The position numbers were made by a program, and so were the translations under genes. The notes beneath the pieces are model-generated. The model did no database searches. It was not told the DNA's origin and worked only from the letters and a program-made list of their open reading frames with translations. A stretch of DNA of 64,000 bases from PFJX01 sp031426735 (lineage in GTDB: Bacteria; Pseudomonadota; Gammaproteobacteria; Burkholderiales; Thiobacillaceae). Positions 33,387 through 43,398 of the stretch are shown piece by piece. The DNA lies in NCBI GenBank assembly GCA_031426735.1, contig JASJPK010000049.1:32322-96321 (forward strand). Reading direction: 5' to 3'. Every line of letters begins with the position of its first letter. Positions within the stretch are counted from its first letter, which is position 1.

Positions 33387-34565
33387 TTAAAGTGCTGCCA
33401 ACCCGCGTTCCAAATCCGCTTTCAAATCGCCCGGATGTTCCAGCCCGACCGCGATGCGGATCAAGCCATCGCCGATGCCGGCTGCGGCGCGCTGCTCCAG
33501 CGTCATCCGGCTGTGCGTGGTGCTGGCGGGATGCGTGATGGTGGTGCGGGTATCGCCCAGATTGGCGGTGATCGACATGATTTGTGTCGCGTCGATGACT
33601 TTCCAGGCAGCTTCCTTGCCGCCGGCCAGTTCGAACGCGACGATGCCGCCGCCGGTGACTTGCTGTTGCATGGCCAGGGCGTGTTGCGGATGCGATGGCA
33701 GACCGGGATAGAACACGCGCGCAACGTTCGGCTGCGCCTCCAGCCAGGTCGCCAGTTCCAATGCATGCGCGGAATGCGCCTGCATGCGCAAACCCAGCGT
33801 TTCCAATCCCTTCAGCAATACCCAGGCATTAAAGGCGGACAAGGTCGGCCCGGCGGTGCGCAGGAACGTGTAGACGCCTTCCATCAGCGCCTTCTCGCCG
33901 AGCACCGCGCCGCCGAGCACCCTGCCCTGCCCGTCCAGATATTTGGTGGCGGAATGAATGACGATGTCGGCGCCCAGTTGCAACGGTCGTTGCAAAGACG
34001 GTGTGCAGAAGCAGTTGTCGACGGCCAGCCAGGCGCCGGATTCATGCGCGATGTCGGCCAGCGCGCGGATATCGCTGACCTCGGTCAACGGATTCGACGG
34101 CGATTCGACGAAGAACAGGCGCGTATTCGGCTTCACCGCCGCGCGCCATTCGGCCGGGTCGGTCGGCGAGACGAAGGTGGTCTCGACGCCGAAGCGGCCG
34201 AGAATGTTCTGGAACAACTGCACGGTGGAACCGAAGATCGAGCGGGAAGCGACGACATGCTCGCCGGCCTTCATCAAGCCCATCACCGTGGCCAGGATGG
34301 CAGCCATCCCTGAGGCAAACGCGACACAACGCTCTGCGCCTTCCAGCGCCGCCAGGCGCTCTTCGAACATGCCGACGCTGGGATTGGTGAAACGGGCGTA
34401 GATCGGCCCGGCTTCGGCGCCGGAAAAACGTGCGGCGGCTTCCGCTGCGCTGCCGAACACGAAACTGGAGGTGAGATACATCGCCTCGGAATGTTCCTGG
34501 AACTGGCTGCGCTGCGTGCCGGCGCGCACCGCCAGGGTATCGGGATGCAGTCCGTCGAGATTCAT
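33387..34565 (-). CDS. metZ: O-succinylhomoserine sulfhydrylase (Cys/Met PLP enzyme)
   Basis: 392 residues. It converts O-succinylhomoserine and sulfide to homocysteine, the direct sulfhydrylation route of methionine synthesis. Motifs: YARFTNPSVGMFEERLAALE, SGMAAILA, the PLP lysine in IHSATKYLDGQGRVLGG, and SITANLGDTRTTITHPASTT near the C-terminus. The ATG at 34565 overlaps the purF stop by four bases (ATGA). Being downstream of purF is the usual betaproteobacterial arrangement and separates it from MetB/MetC. Confidence 0.93.
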   Translation of the reverse strand: MNLDGLHPDTLAVRAGTQRSQFQEHSEAMYLTSSFVFGSAAEAAARFSGAEAGPIYARFTNPSVGMFEERLAALEGAERCVAFASGMAAILATVMGLMKAGEHVVASRSIFGSTVQLFQNILGRFGVETTFVSPTDPAEWRAAVKPNTRLFFVESPSNPLTEVSDIRALADIAHESGAWLAVDNCFCTPSLQRPLQLGADIVIHSATKYLDGQGRVLGGAVLGEKALMEGVYTFLRTAGPTLSAFNAWVLLKGLETLGLRMQAHSAHALELATWLEAQPNVARVFYPGLPSHPQHALAMQQQVTGGGIVAFELAGGKEAAWKVIDATQIMSITANLGDTRTTITHPASTTHSRMTLEQRAAAGIGDGLIRIAVGLEHPGDLKADLERGLAAL

Positions 34566-36082
34566 GATGTCGTCGCCAGATTCAGGTCCAATTGCCGCGT
34601 CGCGGGTGCGGGCGTCATTGGAATATCGCCATTGCGCTGGCCTTCCAGACGTTCCAGATAAGCCTCGGTGACATCGCCGGTGACGTAGCAGCCGTCGAAA
34701 CAGGAGGCGTCGAACTGTTCGATGGCCGGGTTCACCGACCGGACTGCCGCGATAAGGTCGGGCAAGTCCTGGTAGATCACCGCATCGGCGCCGATTTCCT
34801 GCGCGATTTCCACGTCGGTGCGGCCATTCGCCAGCAGTTCGTTGCGCGTCGGCATGTCGATACCGTACACATTGGGGAAACGCACCGGCGGACTGGCCGA
34901 GGCGAAATACACCGCCGTGGCGCCGGCATCGCGTGCCATCTGGATGATTTCGCGGCTGGTGGTACCGCGCACGATGGAGTCGTCGACCAACAACACGTTC
35001 TTGCCCTTGAATTCGAGCGGCATCGCGTTGAGCTTCTGGCGCACCGATTTCTTGCGCGAAGCCTGTCCCGGCATGATGAAGGTGCGGCCGATGTAGCGGT
35101 TCTTGATGAAACCTTCGCGGTAATCCAGGCCCAACTTGAACGCCAGTTGCAGCGCCGAGGGCCGGCTGGTGTCGGGAATCGGCACCACCACATCGATCTT
35201 CAGATCGCCGAAATCGCGTTTGACCTTTTCCGCCAGGTATTCGCCCATGCGCAGACGGCTTTCGTAGATCGAGGCGCCGTCCATCACCGAATCCGGCCGC
35301 GCGAAATAGACATATTCGAAGATGCACGGCGTGAAACGCGCCGCCGGCGCACAGGCGCGGCTGTAAAACTCGCCGTGCGTATCGACCAGGATGGCCTCAC
35401 CCGGCGCGACATCGCGCACCACCTGGTAACCCATCGCTTCGACCGCAACGCTTTCGGAGGCGACGATCCATTCCGGACCTGCCGGCGTATCCAGGCGCCC
35501 GATCACCAGCGGCCGGATGCCGTTCGGGTCGCGGAACGCCAGCAGGCCGTAGCCGGCGATCATCGCCACCACCGCGTAGGCGCCCTTGCAACGCCGGTGC
35601 ACGCCGGCGACGGCGGTGAACACGTCGTCGACCTTCAGGCGGTGGCCTTGCACGGCTTCCTGCAACTCGTGCGCCAGCACGTTGAGCAGGACTTCCGAAT
35701 CGGAGCCGGTATTCACATGGCGCAGGTCGTCCATGAACAGTTCCTGCTGCAACGCCTCGGTATTGGTCAGGTTGCCGTTATGGCCGAGCACGATGCCGAA
35801 CGGCGAATTGACGTAGAACGGCTGCGCTTCCGCCGGGCTGGCGGCGGAACCGGCAGTCGGATAGCGCACATGCGCGATGCCGACGTTGCCGACCAGATTG
35901 CGCATATCGCGCGTGCGGAACACGTCGCGCACCATGCCCAACTGCTTGTGCATGTGGAACATGCTGCCATCCATCGTGACGATGCCGGCCGCGTCCTGGC
36001 CGCGATGCTGCAGCAGTTGCAGGCCGTCATAGAGCAACTGGTTGACGATTTGACGAGAGTAGATGCCGACGATGCCACACAT
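34562..36082 (-). CDS. purF: Amidophosphoribosyltransferase
   Basis: First step of purine synthesis: PRPP + glutamine to phosphoribosylamine. 506 residues. Cys2 (MCGIVGIYSRQ) is the N-terminal nucleophile; the glutaminase domain continues through GNVGIAHVRYPTAG. The C-terminal phosphoribosyltransferase domain has the PRPP loop VLLVDDSIVRGTTS, and RPSALQLAFKLGLDYREGFI. It follows cvpA by 11 bases, as in most proteobacteria, and overlaps metZ by four. Confidence 0.97.
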   Translation of the reverse strand: MCGIVGIYSRQIVNQLLYDGLQLLQHRGQDAAGIVTMDGSMFHMHKQLGMVRDVFRTRDMRNLVGNVGIAHVRYPTAGSAASPAEAQPFYVNSPFGIVLGHNGNLTNTEALQQELFMDDLRHVNTGSDSEVLLNVLAHELQEAVQGHRLKVDDVFTAVAGVHRRCKGAYAVVAMIAGYGLLAFRDPNGIRPLVIGRLDTPAGPEWIVASESVAVEAMGYQVVRDVAPGEAILVDTHGEFYSRACAPAARFTPCIFEYVYFARPDSVMDGASIYESRLRMGEYLAEKVKRDFGDLKIDVVVPIPDTSRPSALQLAFKLGLDYREGFIKNRYIGRTFIMPGQASRKKSVRQKLNAMPLEFKGKNVLLVDDSIVRGTTSREIIQMARDAGATAVYFASASPPVRFPNVYGIDMPTRNELLANGRTDVEIAQEIGADAVIYQDLPDLIAAVRSVNPAIEQFDASCFDGCYVTGDVTEAYLERLEGQRNGDIPMTPAPATRQLDLNLATTS

Positions 36083-36093
36083 GACGGGTGCCT

Positions 36094-36579
36094 TTAATAA
36101 CGAATCAGCGCTGCCAGATCAGGCGGCAACCAGGGGTAAAGTTTGCTGGCCATTTGTTCGAGCGGCGCGCGGGTCAGCGCCTGCTGCCAGGCCTGCGTTT
36201 TCGGCAAGGCGGTCAACCCTGCGATCAACGTCAATCCGAGCAGCGCCACCGTGCCGCGCAAGACACCGAACATCACGCCGAAGAAACGGTCGTAAAAACC
36301 AAGTCCGGCCAGATTGATCAACTTGGCGATCACCGCCGCCGCCAGACTGGCCAGAATCAATATCGCCACAAACACCAGCAGCAGCGCCGCGGCATAACGT
36401 AACGAGGGACTGTCCAGGCCCGGCAACATCAACGCTACGGAAGGTGCGAACAGCTTGGCGCCGGCAAATGCCAGCACCCACGCCGCCAGCGACAATGACT
36501 CGCGCGCCAGTCCGCGCAGCGCGCCGAGAACAGTCGATAGCCCGAGGATGGCGAATACGATCCAGTCCAGCGATGTCAT
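36094..36579 (-). CDS. cvpA: CvpA family membrane protein
   Basis: 161 residues with four predicted membrane segments (LDWIVFAILGLSTVLGALRG; LSLAAWVLAFAGAKLF; YAAALLLVFVAILILASLAA; VMFGVLRGTVALLGLTLI). Homologues are needed for colicin V production and cell-envelope integrity in E. coli, where cvpA lies just before purF as here. Inner-membrane location. Start ATG 36579, six bases after the SPOR gene. Confidence 0.92.
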   Translation of the reverse strand: MTSLDWIVFAILGLSTVLGALRGLARESLSLAAWVLAFAGAKLFAPSVALMLPGLDSPSLRYAAALLLVFVAILILASLAAAVIAKLINLAGLGFYDRFFGVMFGVLRGTVALLGLTLIAGLTALPKTQAWQQALTRAPLEQMASKLYPWLPPDLAALIRY

Positions 36580-36585
36580 GACAAA

Positions 36586-37287
36586 TCATGGTCCCAGCAG
36601 AACCGGACTGAAGCCCTTGGCCTTGAGCCGGGCCTGCATTTCCAGCGCTCTTTCGTGCTGCGGCAGCGGGCCGACGCGCACGCGAAACTGGCCATTGGTG
36701 CCCGTCATCGTAGCCTTGAAGCCGGCGGCAGAGGCCTTTTCCAGCAATTGGCGCGCATTCGCTTCGCTGCCGAATGCGCCGATCTGCAGGAAATAGCCTT
36801 GCGTTGCGAAAGGCTGATCGGGTTTCAGCGCGGGTTTTGGCTCCGGCTTTACTTCCGGCTTCGCTTCCGGCTTTTGCACGGGCTTCGGTTTGGGCTTTTC
36901 CAGCACGGGCGCAGACGGCGCCGCCTTCTTGTCAACCTTGGCCGCTTCCGGTGCAGGTGGTCGGCTGGTTGCGCTGGCCGGGGCCGCGTTGGCCGGCGCG
37001 GGTTCGGCTGCGGCCGGCTTTGCCGATGCCGGTGGTTGCGTCGGTTCTGCCGGAATCGGTTCCGGCGCTGCCTGCGCCGGCGGCATCGCGGCGGGCACGG
37101 TTTCGAACGGCGTGTTTTGTGCCGGAATACGGATATCGACTTCCGGCCCCAGCGGCTTCGGCTCGCTGTCGAACAGCATCGGCAACACCACCACGCTGGT
37201 CAACGCGATGGCGACCGCACCGACCAGGCGACGTCGCGCGCGCCGGCGCAATGCAAGCTCATCCTGGGTTACGACAATGTCAGCCAT
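36586..37287 (-). CDS. dedD: SPOR-domain protein, DedD-like
   Basis: 233 residues: a short cytoplasmic start (ALRRRARRRLVGAVAIALTS), one transmembrane helix (~19-38), a Pro/Ala/Lys/Glu-rich linker (~60-155) and a C-terminal SPOR domain (FATQGYFLQIGAFGSEANAR … GQFRVRVGPLPQHERA). SPOR domains bind denuded peptidoglycan glycan strands at the division septum. Position between folC and cvpA is conserved. The start overlaps the folC stop by one base. Confidence 0.9.
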   Translation of the reverse strand: MADIVVTQDELALRRRARRRLVGAVAIALTSVVVLPMLFDSEPKPLGPEVDIRIPAQNTPFETVPAAMPPAQAAPEPIPAEPTQPPASAKPAAAEPAPANAAPASATSRPPAPEAAKVDKKAAPSAPVLEKPKPKPVQKPEAKPEVKPEPKPALKPDQPFATQGYFLQIGAFGSEANARQLLEKASAAGFKATMTGTNGQFRVRVGPLPQHERALEMQARLKAKGFSPVLLGP

Positions 37288-38579
37288 TACAGTTGATTTC
37301 CGCCATTCGTTTCAGCCTCGCGTGCGGCCAAGACCTCGGCCACGGTATGGAACGAGCCGAAAGCGAGAATTGTATCAGCCGACCCCGCCTGCAAGCACGC
37401 GGCAAGCCAGGCTTCATGCACACTCGCATGACTTGTAAAAGTACAACCGGCAGCCTGCAGGAAGCGGGCCAGGCCAACGCTGTCGAGTCCGCGCGGCACG
37501 GCCAGACCGGCGCAGTGCCAGACGTGAACATGGGGCCGCAGGGCCTGCACGACGGCGGCGACATCCTTGTCCGCCAGCATCGCACACACCGCAATGACCC
37601 GACCGCCCGGCGGCAGATCGGCCAGATTGGCCGCCAATGCGCGTGCCGCATGCGGGTTATGGGCGACATCGAGGATACGCAGCGGTTGCTGTCCGACGAT
37701 CTGAAAACGGCCAGGCTGACGCGCCTGCGCCAAACCGGCGCGCAGCGCCTTCATGCTGACCGGCAAGCGTCCGCTCACGGCGGACAGCGCCGCCAATGCG
37801 CAGGCGGCATTGGCATATTGGTGGCGGCCCGGCATGGCCAGGCGGGGCAAGGCGGGATAGACGCCGGCGCCGACGCGGCAAGTCCAGCCGGCAGCGCCGA
37901 CGTCACCGGCCTCGACGCGAAAATCCACGCCCAGGCGCAACAATTGCGCGCCGATTGCGTCCGCGTGCGCCAGCAAACTGGCGGGCGGATCGACATCGCC
38001 GCAAATGGCCGCACGCCCCGCACGAAAAATACCGGCCTTCTCGAAACCGATCGCTTCCCGCGTCTCGCCGAGAAATTGCTGATGGTCCAGGTCGACGCTG
38101 GTCACCACTGCGCAATCGGCATCCCAGACATTGACCGCATCGAGGCGTCCGCCCAGACCGACTTCCAGCACCGCCACATCGATATCGGCGCGCTGGAACA
38201 GCCACATCGCAGCCAGGGTGCCTTGTTCGAAATAGGTCAGCGGAATATCGCCGCGCGCGTTCTCCACCGCGTCCAGCGCTTCGCATAACTCGGCGTCGCT
38301 CGCTTCGCGGCCATCCAGATGCACCCGCTCGTTGTAACGCAGCAGGTGCGGCGATGAATAACAGCCGACGCGATAGTTCGCCGCAGTCAGGATCGCTTCC
38401 AGATAGGCGCAGACCGAACCTTTGCCGTTGGTGCCGCCCACCGTAAGCAGCGGGAAAGCCGGCTGCAAGCCGAGTCGGTCGCGCACCCGGGCGACCCGAT
38501 CCAGTCCCAGCACGATGGCATCCCGGTTGCGGGACTCCAGGTGCTGCAGCCAAGCCTCAAGCGTCGCGGGATGACTCAA
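37287..38579 (-). CDS. folC: Folylpolyglutamate/dihydrofolate synthase
   Basis: Bifunctional FolC adds glutamate to dihydropteroate and polyglutamates to folate. Motifs: P-loop TVGGTNGKGSVCAYLEAIL, SSPHLLRYNERV, VLEVGLGGRLDAVN and ILDVAHNPHAARALA. The natural start MSHPATLEAWLQ-like corresponds to TTG at 38579 (430 residues), where the inverted-repeat element ends; upstream in-frame codons to 38633 are an alternative. Downstream of accD, upstream of the SPOR gene. Confidence 0.92.
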   Translation of the reverse strand: MSHPATLEAWLQHLESRNRDAIVLGLDRVARVRDRLGLQPAFPLLTVGGTNGKGSVCAYLEAILTAANYRVGCYSSPHLLRYNERVHLDGREASDAELCEALDAVENARGDIPLTYFEQGTLAAMWLFQRADIDVAVLEVGLGGRLDAVNVWDADCAVVTSVDLDHQQFLGETREAIGFEKAGIFRAGRAAICGDVDPPASLLAHADAIGAQLLRLGVDFRVEAGDVGAAGWTCRVGAGVYPALPRLAMPGRHQYANAACALAALSAVSGRLPVSMKALRAGLAQARQPGRFQIVGQQPLRILDVAHNPHAARALAANLADLPPGGRVIAVCAMLADKDVAAVVQALRPHVHVWHCAGLAVPRGLDSVGLARFLQAAGCTFTSHASVHEAWLAACLQAGSADTILAFGSFHTVAEVLAAREAETNGGNQL

Positions 38580-38813
38580 CCTAGATTCCCCTGTTGACCG
38601 CTCCTCAGCCCTTGAGTTGCCCCATGGATACAAGCGTTAGTGCCTTCGATCACCCACTCCAAATGGGTCAGCCCGCTACGCGTCCGATTGCGGGCCTGCC
38701 GGGTCGCCTGGCCGCGTTGCTCCTCCTTGCGGGGAGCGACCACGCGCGTCGTCGCGTCTTGCCAGACAACCCGGCAGACCCACACTCGAACGCGTCCAAC
38801 AGAGGAATCTAGG
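38580..38813. repeat. 234-bp segment with 17-bp terminal inverted repeats between accD and folC
   Basis: CCTAGATTCCCCTGTTG at 38580-38596 and CAACAGAGGAATCTAGG at 38797-38813 are inverted repeats with one mismatch. The interior holds no supported gene. It has the outline of a miniature inverted-repeat element or a large RNA hairpin base that lies within the accD-folC transcript and touches the folC start codon. Confidence 0.65.
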
Positions 38814-38823
38814 CTCAAAAAAC

Positions 38824-39696
<873 letters not shown>

Positions 39697-39727
39697 GGGT
39701 GCCTCCATAAAAAACGCCGAGTAGCGG

Positions 39728-39826
39728 CGCTTAACGCTCCCCTCGCCCGCAAGCGGGACAGCGGAGTCGTCGGCAGCTTGCCTGCCATACGAATCCGGCG
39801 TCCTTCTCGCAAGGAGAGGGGCTGGG
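39728..39826. repeat. Intergenic repeat CCCCTCGCCCGCAAGCGGG … GAGAGGGGCTGGGGG
   Basis: The spacer between trpA and accD contains the palindrome-like pair CCCCTCGCCCGCAAGCGGGA and CTCGCAAGGAGAGGGGCTGG, a form of the CCCCTCTCCC/GGGAGAGGGG intergenic repeat found in many beta- and gammaproteobacteria. Not coding. Confidence 0.55.
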
Positions 39827-39838
39827 GGATAAGCAGAG

Positions 39839-39889
39839 CCTTGGCAGGCGTTTTTTGCCTGCCTAGTCGGTTGCTTAGTGGTTTCATCA
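39839..39889. repeat. Dispersed 51-bp repeat, copy 2
   Basis: CCTTGGCAGGCGTTTTTTGC … GTTTCATCA, aligning to 1684-1734 without gaps. It contains the hairpin GGCAGGC-GTTTTTT-GCCTGCC. Located between accD and trpA. Confidence 0.55.
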
Positions 39890-39910
39890 GAGGGCGATGG
39901 GCAACGCCCA

Positions 39911-40708
39911 TCAGTTATCCAGCGCGGCGCGCACGCCGGCCACAAAAACCTTCACATTTGCCAGCATCGTTTCCGGCGTGGACTGCTCGATTTCCTGCAC
40001 GATGCGCGAGCCGATCACGACGGCGTCCGCCACCTCGGCAACTTGCCGCGCCGTCGCCGCATCGCGAATGCCGAAGCCGACGCCGACCGGCAGGCCGGTG
40101 GCGGCATGGATCGCCGGCAGCCGTGCAGCGACCTCGCTCATGTCGATGGTTGCCGCCCCGGTCACGCCTTTCAGCGAAACGTAATAGATGAAGCCGCGCG
40201 CATGTCTGGCCACCGCGTCGACCCGTGCCGCCGGCGTGGTGGGCGCGAGCAGGTAGATGTTGTCGAGTCCGGCAGCGGCGCATTTGGCGGCAAACTCGGC
40301 CGATTCCTCCGGCGGGTAATCCACCGTCAACACGCCATCGACGCCGGCGCTTGCCGCCGCGTCGCAGAACGCATCCCAGCCCATCGCCTCGATCGGATTG
40401 GCATAGCCCATCAGCACCACCGGCGTGGCGGCATTGGTTTTGCGAAATTCAATGACCATGGCCAGCACGTCGCGTAGACCGACGCCATGTTTCAGCGCGC
40501 GCTCGCTGGCTCGCTGGATGGTCGGCCCGTCCGCCATCGGATCGGAAAACGGCACGCCCAATTCGACGATATCCGCGCCGCCGGCGACCAGCGCATGCAT
40601 CAGCGGTACGGTGGCGGCCGGAGAAGGATCACCGGCTGTAATGAAGGGAATCAAGGCCTTGCGGTTATCCGCTTTCAAGGCGGCAAAAGTTGCGGCAATA
40701 CGCGACAT
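39911..40708 (-). CDS. trpA: Tryptophan synthase alpha subunit
   Basis: Splits indole-3-glycerol phosphate to indole and glyceraldehyde-3-phosphate; works as an alpha2-beta2 complex with the TrpB encoded just upstream. 265 residues. Catalytic Glu and Asp in ADIVELGVPFSDPMADGP, then PVVLMGYANPIEAMGWDAF, YYVSLKGVTGA and the phosphate-binding GFGIRDAATAR / VVIGSRIVQ. The start ATG 40708 is two bases after the trpB stop. Confidence 0.97.
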   Translation of the reverse strand: MSRIAATFAALKADNRKALIPFITAGDPSPAATVPLMHALVAGGADIVELGVPFSDPMADGPTIQRASERALKHGVGLRDVLAMVIEFRKTNAATPVVLMGYANPIEAMGWDAFCDAAASAGVDGVLTVDYPPEESAEFAAKCAAAGLDNIYLLAPTTPAARVDAVARHARGFIYYVSLKGVTGAATIDMSEVAARLPAIHAATGLPVGVGFGIRDAATARQVAEVADAVVIGSRIVQEIEQSTPETMLANVKVFVAGVRAALDN

Positions 40709-40710
40709 GG

Positions 40711-41910
40711 TCAGAGCTCGATACCCGACAGGCGGGCGACAGTATTGATGTCCTTGTCGCCGCGTCCGGACAGATTCACCAGCAGTACCTGGTCCTTGTC
40801 CATCGTCGGCGCGATCTTGGCGGCGTGGGCCAGCGCATGACTGGATTCCAGCGCCGGGATGATGCCTTCGAAACGGCACAGGTTATGGAAGGCGGCGAGC
40901 GCTTCGTCGTCGTTGATGGCAACGTATTCGGCGCGGCCGATATCCTTCAGCCAGCTGTGCTCGGGGCCGACGCCGGGATAGTCGAGACCGGCGGAAACCG
41001 AATGGGTTTCGATGATCTGGCCGTTGGCATCCTGCATCAGGTAGGAACGGAAACCGTGCAGCACGCCCGGTGTGCCGGCCGACAGCGGCGCTGCATGCTG
41101 GCCGCTGGCGATGCCGTGGCCGCCCGCTTCGACGCCGATCAGGCGGACGCCATCGACTGCGATATAGGGATGGAAGATGCCGATGGCGTTGGAGCCGCCG
41201 CCGACGCAGGCAATCACGGCATCCGGCTGGCGGCCGAGTTGTTCGGCCATCTGCACCTTGCATTCGTCGCCGATGACGCACTGGAAGTCGCGCACCAGCA
41301 TCGGATAAGGATGCGGGCCGGCGGCGGTGCCGAGGATGTAGAAGGTGGATTCGACGTTGGTGACCCAGTCGCGCATGGCTTCGTTGAGCGCGTCCTTCAG
41401 GGTCTTGGAACCGGATTCGACGCCGACCACGGTGGCGCCGAGCAGCTTCATGCGGAACACGTTGGGCGACTGCCGCTTGATGTCTTCGGCGCCCATGTAC
41501 ACCACGCATTCCATGCCGTAGCGGGCGGCGACGGTGGCCGAGGCGACGCCGTGCTGGCCGGCGCCGGTTTCCGCAATCACCCGTTTCTTGCCCATGCGCC
41601 GCGCCAACAAGGCCTGGCCGATGGTGTTATTGATCTTGTGCGCGCCGGTGTGATTGAGGTCTTCGCGTTTCAGGTAGATCTGCGCGCCGCCGAGAATCTG
41701 CGACCAGCGCTTGGCGTGATAGATCGGGCTGGGCCGGCCGACGTAATGGCGCAATTCGTGATGGAATTCGGCCAGGAAATCGGGATCGTTGCGGGCGGCT
41801 TCGTATTCGCGTTTCAGTTCATCGAGCGCGGCCATCAGCGTTTCGGCGACGAATACGCCGCCATAAGGACCAAAGTGGCCAGTCGCATCGGGTAAATCAG
41901 ACATGTGCAT
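40711..41910 (-). CDS. trpB: Tryptophan synthase beta subunit
   Basis: PLP enzyme joining indole and serine to tryptophan. 399 residues. N-terminal FGPYGGVFVAETLMAAL, PLP lysine in LNHTGAHKINNTIGQ, and the phosphate loop CVGGGSNAIGIF. Two in-frame ATGs (41910, 41904); AAGGAA lies seven bases before the first. It overlaps trpF by 14 bases, so truA-trpF-trpB-trpA are translationally linked. Confidence 0.97.
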   Translation of the reverse strand: MHMSDLPDATGHFGPYGGVFVAETLMAALDELKREYEAARNDPDFLAEFHHELRHYVGRPSPIYHAKRWSQILGGAQIYLKREDLNHTGAHKINNTIGQALLARRMGKKRVIAETGAGQHGVASATVAARYGMECVVYMGAEDIKRQSPNVFRMKLLGATVVGVESGSKTLKDALNEAMRDWVTNVESTFYILGTAAGPHPYPMLVRDFQCVIGDECKVQMAEQLGRQPDAVIACVGGGSNAIGIFHPYIAVDGVRLIGVEAGGHGIASGQHAAPLSAGTPGVLHGFRSYLMQDANGQIIETHSVSAGLDYPGVGPEHSWLKDIGRAEYVAINDDEALAAFHNLCRFEGIIPALESSHALAHAAKIAPTMDKDQVLLVNLSGRGDKDINTVARLSGIEL

Positions 41911-42517
41911 TTCTTACTTCCTTCATGAAGGCGGCAATCAGCGCCGCGTCCTTGATGCCTTTCGCGGCTTCGACGCCGCTGGATACATCCACCGCCCAGG
42001 GTTTCACCGTTTCGATGGCGCGGCGGACATTGGCGGGAGTCAAGCCACCGGCAAGAATGGGGGACTTCGGCAAATCTGCGGGAATCAGATCCCAGTCAAA
42101 ACGCTCGCCGGTGCCGCCATGCGCCGCTTCGCTCCAGGCATCCAGCAACAAACCTTGGGCATCCGCATACAAGGCGGCGGATTGTAGCAAATCGGTTTCC
42201 GGCCGGACGCGCACCGCCTTCAGATAGGGCACGCCGAAACTGCGGCAGAATTCGGGCGATTCTTCGCCGTGGAATTGCAGCACATCGGGGCGCACGCGCT
42301 GCAATACCGCGGCGACGTGTTCGTGCTGTGGATTGACGAACAGCGCCACGCTGGTCACGAACGGCGGCAGCGCGCGCACGATGCCGGCAGCCTGTTCCAG
42401 CGCGACGTTGCGCGGACTTTTTGCATAGAACACCAGGCCGATGGCATCCGCCCCGGCCTGGGCTGCGACCAATCCATCTTGCGGGCGGGTGATACCGCAA
42501 ATCTTTACACGGGTCAT
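41897..42517 (-). CDS. trpF: Phosphoribosylanthranilate isomerase
   Basis: 206-residue TIM barrel converting N-(5'-phosphoribosyl)anthranilate to CdRP, an Amadori rearrangement of tryptophan synthesis. Catalytic Cys7 in RVKICGITRPQDG and Asp in VLQFHGEESP/AWAVDVSSGVE; phosphate-binding LAGGLTPANV and SSGVEAAKGIKD. The ATG overlaps the truA stop by four bases. trpC, trpD and trpE are not in the window. Confidence 0.95.
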   Translation of the reverse strand: MTRVKICGITRPQDGLVAAQAGADAIGLVFYAKSPRNVALEQAAGIVRALPPFVTSVALFVNPQHEHVAAVLQRVRPDVLQFHGEESPEFCRSFGVPYLKAVRVRPETDLLQSAALYADAQGLLLDAWSEAAHGGTGERFDWDLIPADLPKSPILAGGLTPANVRRAIETVKPWAVDVSSGVEAAKGIKDAALIAAFMKEVRNAHV

Positions 42518-43398
42518 ATCGATTGAATGCCAGGTTTTTCCGGAAAGAATCCGAGCGGTCCAAGGTCGGGCCGCACGGGAACGGCGAAGCGCGCATCGTA
42601 GCGAACATCGGCCAGATAGAGGCCATCCGCCGCAAAGGTTGCCGCCGCGCGGGTGCGGTCGCGGGTTTGCAAGACCTCGCCGATCCATTCCGGTGGCCGC
42701 CGATGCAAGCCCACCCAGACCAGGGCGCCGACCATGTTGCGCACCTGATGGTGCAGGAAGGCATTGGCGCGAAACTCGAACTGCACACAGGTGCCCTGGC
42801 GCCAGACCTGGACACCGCGCAAGTCGCGCACCGGCGTTCTGGCCTGGCACTCCGCCGCGCGGAAAGCGGAGAAATCCTGTTCGCCGACAAACCAGCGCGC
42901 GGCCTCGTTCATCGCTTCCACATCCAACTCGCCATGGATCCAGCCGACCCGCCCCGTCAGCAAAGCGGGCCGCACCGGCTGATTGAGCAACACGTAGCGA
43001 TAGGTTCGCTCCAGCGCGCCAAAGCGGGCATGAAAATCGGGCGGCATGAACTTCGCCCAGAGCACCGAAATTCCCGCCGGCAAGCGCGAATTGGTGCCGA
43101 ACACCCAGGCATGCTCCGGCCGGTAATGCTGCATATCGAAATGCACGACCTGTGCCACCGCATGCACCCCGGCATCGGTGCGTCCGGCCGTCACGGTTTG
43201 CACCGGTGCGGTATGGACATGGGCCAGCGCGCGTTCGAGATGATTTTGCACGGCACAGCCATTCGGCTGCGTCTGCCAGCCGCAGAAATCGTGTCCGGCA
43301 TATTCGATGCCCAACGCGATTCGCGTCGGCAGCGGCGACGCGGTGCCGGGCGCGTCTGCGTCCATATTTCGCGTCGAATCCACGCCAATCTCCGTCAT
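42514..43398 (-). CDS. truA: tRNA pseudouridine(38-40) synthase
   Basis: 294 residues. Makes pseudouridine in the tRNA anticodon loop. Catalytic Asp in AGRTDAGVHAVAQVVHF, plus IALGIEYAGHDFCGWQ and FLHHQVRNMVGALVWVG. The start ATG 43398 overlaps the preceding gene stop by four bases (ATGA); the C-terminus overlaps trpF. It sits between fimV/CbiQ-like gene and trpF, the usual order. Confidence 0.95.
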   Translation of the reverse strand: MTEIGVDSTRNMDADAPGTASPLPTRIALGIEYAGHDFCGWQTQPNGCAVQNHLERALAHVHTAPVQTVTAGRTDAGVHAVAQVVHFDMQHYRPEHAWVFGTNSRLPAGISVLWAKFMPPDFHARFGALERTYRYVLLNQPVRPALLTGRVGWIHGELDVEAMNEAARWFVGEQDFSAFRAAECQARTPVRDLRGVQVWRQGTCVQFEFRANAFLHHQVRNMVGALVWVGLHRRPPEWIGEVLQTRDRTRAAATFAADGLYLADVRYDARFAVPVRPDLGPLGFFPEKPGIQSI

